Below, piece by piece: positions 49,035 through 52,922 of a stretch of 52,922 nt of DNA (within the stretch, counting starts at the first letter, position 1; each line of letters begins with the position of its first letter). The notes beneath the pieces were generated by a model. The model worked only from the letters and a program-made list of their open reading frames with translations. It was not told where the DNA came from and ran no database searches. A program made the position numbers and the translations under genes. Origin of the DNA: Lachnospiraceae bacterium EP-SM-12S-S03 (GTDB taxonomy: Bacteria > Bacillota > Clostridia > Lachnospirales > Lachnospiraceae); the NCBI GenBank assembly GCA_020540725.1, contig JAJBSL010000018.1, positions 1 to 52,922 of the forward strand. Reading direction: 5' to 3'.

Positions 49035-50450
49035 ATGTCTAACGTAATTATGTATGCAACAGCGCTTCTGGCGGTTCTTATTGTAGTCGTCATGCTGATT
49101 AAAAAAATGGATATAAAGATCACACTGTTTCTTATGGGAATTGTTTTGATGTTTGTTGGAGTTCTTCTGGGAAATCCGATCGGTGGAGAGGAATTTGTGT
49201 CTACCGGTATGGTTTGGCTGGATCCGTTGAAAGTGATCGCGGAACAGTTTAAAGAAACGATTTCCGGTGCAGGATTTATTATCTTGATTCTAGGTGGATA
49301 TTCCGCTTATATGAACGCAATTAAAGCAAATAACGTTACGATCAGTGTGCTGACAAAACCGATTGGGAAAATCAAATCTGTTTATACGTTTGTACCGATC
49401 GTATTCTTGCTAGGAAACTTATTATCTCTCGTTGTTCCAAGTGCGTCGAATCTTGCAATTATTTTGCTTGCGACATTGTATCCGATCTTGATTCAATCTG
49501 GTATGAGCGCATTAACAGCCGGAGGAATTATTGCAACTACGGCAACAATCGTCCCGACACCACTTGGAAGTGATAATGTGGCGATTGCGGCAGAATTGGC
49601 AAAAACAACAGAATTTGCCGGTATGACAGCAACAGACTATGTATTCCGCTATCATGCCATTGTTTCTATTCCTACATTGATTCTTATTGCAGTAGTGCAT
49701 TATTTTTGGCAGAAACATTGTGATAAAAAACTGACAAATGTACAGACGGAAATGAGTGATGTAAAACAGATGGAAGAAGTAACAGGTGGAAAATTATATC
49801 GCGCAGTATATGCCATTCTTCCGCTGTTACCAATTTTACTTTTGATCGGGGTATTTGCAGTTCAGAAAATTGCGGGAATCCAGGTGGAAATCAGTGTAGA
49901 AGTGGCAACATTATTCTCATTTATCATTGCAATTATTTGTGAATGGATTCGTAACAGAAACGGAAAAGCTACGTTAGATATGACGGAAACATTCTTCAAA
50001 GGCATGGGAAGTTCTATGCCGATCGTAGCACTTTTGGTAGCAGGAACAGTATTTGTAACCGGTTTAAAATCAATTGGATTGATTTCGGCATTACAGGGCG
50101 CTATGACCGGAATGCACAGCAGCGGGATGGGATTTGTATTGCCGTTAGTACTTGTAGGTCTTACCGCTTTGATCGTATTATTAAGCGGAAGTGGAACAGC
50201 ATTATTCTTTGCGATGGTACCGCTTATGATTCCGCTTGCAGAAGCGGCAGGAATTTCAGTGTTGGCAGTTTCTATCCCGATGGGATTGGCAGGAAATCTG
50301 TTAAGAGCGGTTTCTCCGGTATCTGCAGTAGTGATGATTGTAGCAGGAAGCGTGAAAAAAGAACCATTGGAAATCGTAAAAAGAGCATCGGTTCCAATGA
50401 TAGCAGGAACAATCTGTATGTTTATACTTTCTATGATCCTGTTTTTATAG
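49035..50450 (+). CDS. DcuC/C4-dicarboxylate-carrier family membrane protein
   Basis: 471 residues with about twelve membrane segments, the length and pattern of the DcuC family: GGYSAYMNAIKANN, VPSASNLAIILLATLYPIL, TATIVPTPLGSDN and SGSGTALFFAMVPL. DcuC proteins exchange C4-dicarboxylates anaerobically, but distant members carry other substrates. Co-location with a nucleoside hydrolase under one LysR gene suggests that this one may move a nucleoside or base, or an acid related to its breakdown. That is inference. It ends at a strong terminator. Confidence 0.8.
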   Translation: MSNVIMYATALLAVLIVVVMLIKKMDIKITLFLMGIVLMFVGVLLGNPIGGEEFVSTGMVWLDPLKVIAEQFKETISGAGFIILILGGYSAYMNAIKANNVTISVLTKPIGKIKSVYTFVPIVFLLGNLLSLVVPSASNLAIILLATLYPILIQSGMSALTAGGIIATTATIVPTPLGSDNVAIAAELAKTTEFAGMTATDYVFRYHAIVSIPTLILIAVVHYFWQKHCDKKLTNVQTEMSDVKQMEEVTGGKLYRAVYAILPLLPILLLIGVFAVQKIAGIQVEISVEVATLFSFIIAIICEWIRNRNGKATLDMTETFFKGMGSSMPIVALLVAGTVFVTGLKSIGLISALQGAMTGMHSSGMGFVLPLVLVGLTALIVLLSGSGTALFFAMVPLMIPLAEAAGISVLAVSIPMGLAGNLLRAVSPVSAVVMIVAGSVKKEPLEIVKRASVPMIAGTICMFILSMILFL

Positions 50451-50462
50451 TTAGATAGAAAG

Positions 50463-50507
50463 AAAAGCTTTTACTGAAGCGCGAAGAGCGTTTTGGTAAA
50501 AGCTTTT
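50463..50507 (+). terminator. Terminator after the DcuC-family gene
   Basis: AAAAGCTTTTAC (50463-50474) pairs with GTAAAAGCTTTT (50496-50507), followed by TAT. An inner CGC/GCG pair extends the stem. Confidence 0.85.
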
Positions 50508-50608
50508 TATGATACGGGAAATCCCTTCATAATCCTATCTCGTAAAACACACATTTTGCGTAAGAGTGAACAGTCACAGTGCACAATCTTTTTTGAGGGA
50601 TAAAAATA

Positions 50609-50637
50609 TTGTAAGTTTTTGTGGATGGTTTTATAAT
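50609..50637 (+). promoter_or_regulatory. Promoter of the second MATE gene
   Basis: TTGTAA (50609-50614), a 17-bp spacer and TATAAT (50632-50637), about 24 bp before the ATG. Confidence 0.7.
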
Positions 50638-50660
50638 AAGGTACGTGAAGGAGTGAGAAT

Positions 50661-52016
50661 ATGAAAGAAAAAAAAGACAGAAGTCACTATTTATTTGACA
50701 ATAAGGCACTGACAGCATTGATTATTCCGCTTATTATCGAGCAATTTCTTGCGGTACTAGTAGGTATGGCAGATTCTATTATGATAGCCAATGTTGGGGA
50801 AGCGGCAGTATCCGGAGTCTCATTGGTAGATCAGGTTATGCTTCTTATCATTAATCTTTTTGGAGCGCTTGCTACCGGAGGAGCGGTAGTTGCCGGACAG
50901 TATTTAGGGCGGCAAAAGACGGAAGAGGCGGATAAGGCAGCCAATCAGCTCATTTGGTTTATCACCATTCTGGCAATCGGAGTCATGGTAGTCGTTTATA
51001 TTGGAAAGGATTTTATTTTACATGGTATTTTTGGACAGATTGAAGAAGACGTTATGGGATATGCGAATACTTATCTTTTAATTGTTGCGGCATCCATCCC
51101 GTTTATTGCCCTTTATAATGGTGGGGCGGCAATCTTCCGTACTATGGGAAATTCTAAGATCACGATGACCGTTTCTTTGATTATGAATGCGATTAATGTG
51201 GTAGGCAATGCAATTCTAATCTATGGGTTTCAGTGTGGTGCGGAAGGTGTGGCAATTCCGACACTTGTCTCACGTATGACGGCGGCTGTTTTAATTACAG
51301 TTCTTCTGCTGAATGAGAAACAGGTCCTGCATTTACAGAAAACTTTAAAGTATCGTCCGGAAAAGGATACGATCAAAAGGATTCTCGGAATCGGAATTCC
51401 AAATGGCTTGGAAAACAGTATGTTTCAGCTCGGGAAAATTCTTGTATTAAGCCTTGTTTCCACATTCGGAACTTATGCGATCGCTGCAAATGCAGTGAGC
51501 AATGTGGTGGCATCATTCCAAATTCTTCCGGGAATGGCGATTTCACTGGCGGTAACGACGGTGATATCACGATGTGTGGGGGCAAAAGACTACGAACAGG
51601 TGTCTTACTATACAAAGAAATTGCTGGCCATTTCGTATGTCTGTATTTTTATTACAAACGCAATTATATATTTTGCTTTACCGACTATTATGAGAGCTTA
51701 TCATCTATCTGCAAAAACAGCCAGGGTGACAGAAGATATTTTGGTGTTTCATAGTATCAGTTGTATGATTATTTGGACGATTGCGTTTACTCTGCCATCT
51801 GCACTGCGTGCAGCAGGGGATGCAAAAACGAGTATGATGATTTCCATTCCGTCCATGTGGATCTTCCGTATTGGATTCAGTTATATTTTAGGAAAATATT
51901 TTGGTATGGGCGTATTTGGTGTCTGGGTTGCTATGATTATTGACTGGGTTGTTCGTGCGGTTCTGTTTACTATCAGGTACTGTGGAGGAAAATGGAAAGA
52001 GATCCGAACAATTTAG
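50661..52016 (+). CDS. MATE family efflux transporter
   Basis: 451 residues with about twelve membrane segments. The N-terminal LIIPLIIEQFLAVLVGMADS and VGEAAVSGVSLVDQV, and the repeat LGIGIPNGLENSMFQLGKI in the second half, are typical MATE blocks. It is only distantly like the MATE protein at the start of the window (different loop motifs; no GQGAQP signature) and has no regulator beside it. GAAGGAG upstream sets the start. The peptidase C26 gene follows 30 bp later, so the two may be co-transcribed. Confidence 0.9.
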   Translation: MKEKKDRSHYLFDNKALTALIIPLIIEQFLAVLVGMADSIMIANVGEAAVSGVSLVDQVMLLIINLFGALATGGAVVAGQYLGRQKTEEADKAANQLIWFITILAIGVMVVVYIGKDFILHGIFGQIEEDVMGYANTYLLIVAASIPFIALYNGGAAIFRTMGNSKITMTVSLIMNAINVVGNAILIYGFQCGAEGVAIPTLVSRMTAAVLITVLLLNEKQVLHLQKTLKYRPEKDTIKRILGIGIPNGLENSMFQLGKILVLSLVSTFGTYAIAANAVSNVVASFQILPGMAISLAVTTVISRCVGAKDYEQVSYYTKKLLAISYVCIFITNAIIYFALPTIMRAYHLSAKTARVTEDILVFHSISCMIIWTIAFTLPSALRAAGDAKTSMMISIPSMWIFRIGFSYILGKYFGMGVFGVWVAMIIDWVVRAVLFTIRYCGGKWKEIRTI

Positions 52017-52046
52017 AGAGAAGCAAAATAACGGGAGGCAAAAGCT

Positions 52047-52787
52047 ATGGGAAAACCAGTGATTGGAATATTAGGAAATGTAGGATTTATAAACGAGCCG
52101 GAAATTCAGAATGCGCAATACAGGATGTATATGAATCAATCTTATGTGGAAAGTATAAAAAGAAGCGGAGGGAATCCGGTTGTTTTTCCACCAACGAAAG
52201 AATTTGACAAAGAAGCGCTTGAACAATTTTTGAAAATGACAGATGGAATTTTACTTCCGGGCGGCGATGATATTGCTCCTTGCTTCTACGGAGAAGAACC
52301 ACATCCGAAAGTGGGATATTTTCTTTCGTGGATGGATATGGCGCATCTTGAGGCTGCGAAGATAGCAGCAGAATTAGGGAAACCAGTGCTTGGAATTTGC
52401 AGAGGAATGCAGATTCTTAATATTGCATTTGGGGGAAATCTATATCAGGATCTTCCTTCTCAAAAACAAGGAAGCATCCAACATGCACAGAAAGCACCGC
52501 GTTGCGAAGGCTCACATTATATTGAAGTCCAGGAAAATACATTCCTTAGAAAGTGGACACAAAAGACAAGAATATATGTAAATAGCCACCATCATCAGGC
52601 AGTGAAAAGTTTGGCGGAAAGATTTTACATTACGGCGGAATCAGCGGATGGTGTGATCGAGGCGATTGAGAGCACAGGAGAGACACCTATGATCGGAGTG
52701 CAATGGCACCCGGAGGCTTTGATGATGAGCGGAATAGAAGAGCAGAAGAGAATCTTTGAAGGATTTGTGGAAGTATGTGGAAGATAG
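52047..52787 (+). CDS. Gamma-glutamyl-gamma-aminobutyrate hydrolase family protein (peptidase C26)
   Basis: 246 residues of the class I glutamine-amidotransferase fold. The catalytic triad is Cys118 in LGICRGMQILN and His221/Glu223 in VQWHPE. LLPGGDDIAP (about residues 69-78) and NSHHHQAVK (about 179-187) are further PuuD-type signatures. Such enzymes hydrolyse gamma-glutamyl amides such as gamma-Glu-GABA. The gene stands behind a MATE exporter with GGGAGG upstream. No puu pathway gene is near, so the substrate stays open. Confidence 0.88.
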   Translation: MGKPVIGILGNVGFINEPEIQNAQYRMYMNQSYVESIKRSGGNPVVFPPTKEFDKEALEQFLKMTDGILLPGGDDIAPCFYGEEPHPKVGYFLSWMDMAHLEAAKIAAELGKPVLGICRGMQILNIAFGGNLYQDLPSQKQGSIQHAQKAPRCEGSHYIEVQENTFLRKWTQKTRIYVNSHHHQAVKSLAERFYITAESADGVIEAIESTGETPMIGVQWHPEALMMSGIEEQKRIFEGFVEVCGR

Positions 52788-52922
52788 AAATATCATCTGT
52801 TAATATTAGGTTTAGATACTTGTAAAGCAGATGAAATTATTTTATAATCTATAAATGAGCAAATTTGAAAAATTGCACAAAACTACACTGCGAATTTCAT
52901 AAATGAATCAAAATCATTACTT
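52788..52922. other. Non-coding tail of the window
   Basis: No gene, terminator or recognisable RNA is visible in these 135 AT-rich bases. Confidence 0.5.

Noticed and set aside
1..52922. CRISPR arrays, tRNA or rRNA genes
   Set aside because: No regularly spaced repeats and no cloverleaf or rRNA segments were recognised on either strand.

Overview
The window looks like a chromosomal segment of a spore-forming, anaerobic, low-to-moderate GC Firmicute, most likely a member of Lachnospiraceae (Dorea / Mediterraneibacter / Coprococcus-like; species not resolved). The evidence is AGGAGG-type ribosome sites, sigma-A promoters of Gram-positive type, sporulation genes (spoIIR, spoIIID, SPOCS/LysM protein), a DnaE1-type replicase beside pfkA, and folD with a formimidoyl-THF cyclodeaminase-type gene.

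Layout. 1-71: 3' tail (domains V-VI) of a group II intron cut by the window edge. 87-1901: MarR-MATE efflux operon (minus). 2094-4138: zinc-dependent phospholipase C-family protein and a UMF1-type MFS permease. 4212-9380: minus-strand operon malQ-plsC-pncB-murF with a clear promoter and a shared terminator. 9491-24608: mostly plus-strand housekeeping and sporulation genes (PrcB-like lipoprotein, SPOCS-LysM protein, ispE, GntR regulator, spoIIR behind a sigma-F-type promoter, thioesterase, cvfB-like, dnaE, pfkA, murI, DUF1934, trigger-factor-like lipoprotein, fchA-like, folD). 24919-29817: a divergent nucleotidyltransferase / PqqD-like pair leading into a decayed cluster: an SDR-membrane-coiled-coil protein, a glycosyltransferase stump, Hpt, and a receiver-HD-GYP protein. 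Each of these four carries frameshifts, a nonsense codon or a deletion. 29857-32701: amidohydrolase and a frameshifted sodium:alanine symporter.

The most striking feature is at 32803-40906. The sporulation regulator gene spoIIID is split in two. Codons 1-38 lie at 32803-32916 behind a good sigma-E-type promoter. Codons 39-85 and the terminator lie 7.8 kb downstream, at 40763-40942. Between them is a 7846-bp element carrying a large serine recombinase whose stop codon is 10 bp from the right junction, RepA/DnaC-like replication genes, an AlbA_2-type regulator, a GIY-YIG protein and an unknown protein. Both junctions share ACATA within a longer imperfect repeat. Precise excision restores an 85-codon SpoIIID with the canonical residue order. 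This resembles the sigK 'skin' element, but placed in spoIIID. I infer a developmentally excised intervening element. That excision is regulated cannot be shown from sequence alone.

40969-52787: carbohydrate and nucleoside utilisation. An AraC regulator diverges from an ABC sugar importer (binding protein and two permeases, no ATPase) and a GH127-type beta-L-arabinofuranosidase. A LysR regulator diverges from a nucleoside hydrolase and a DcuC-family carrier. Then come a second MATE exporter and a class I glutamine amidotransferase-type hydrolase (peptidase C26).
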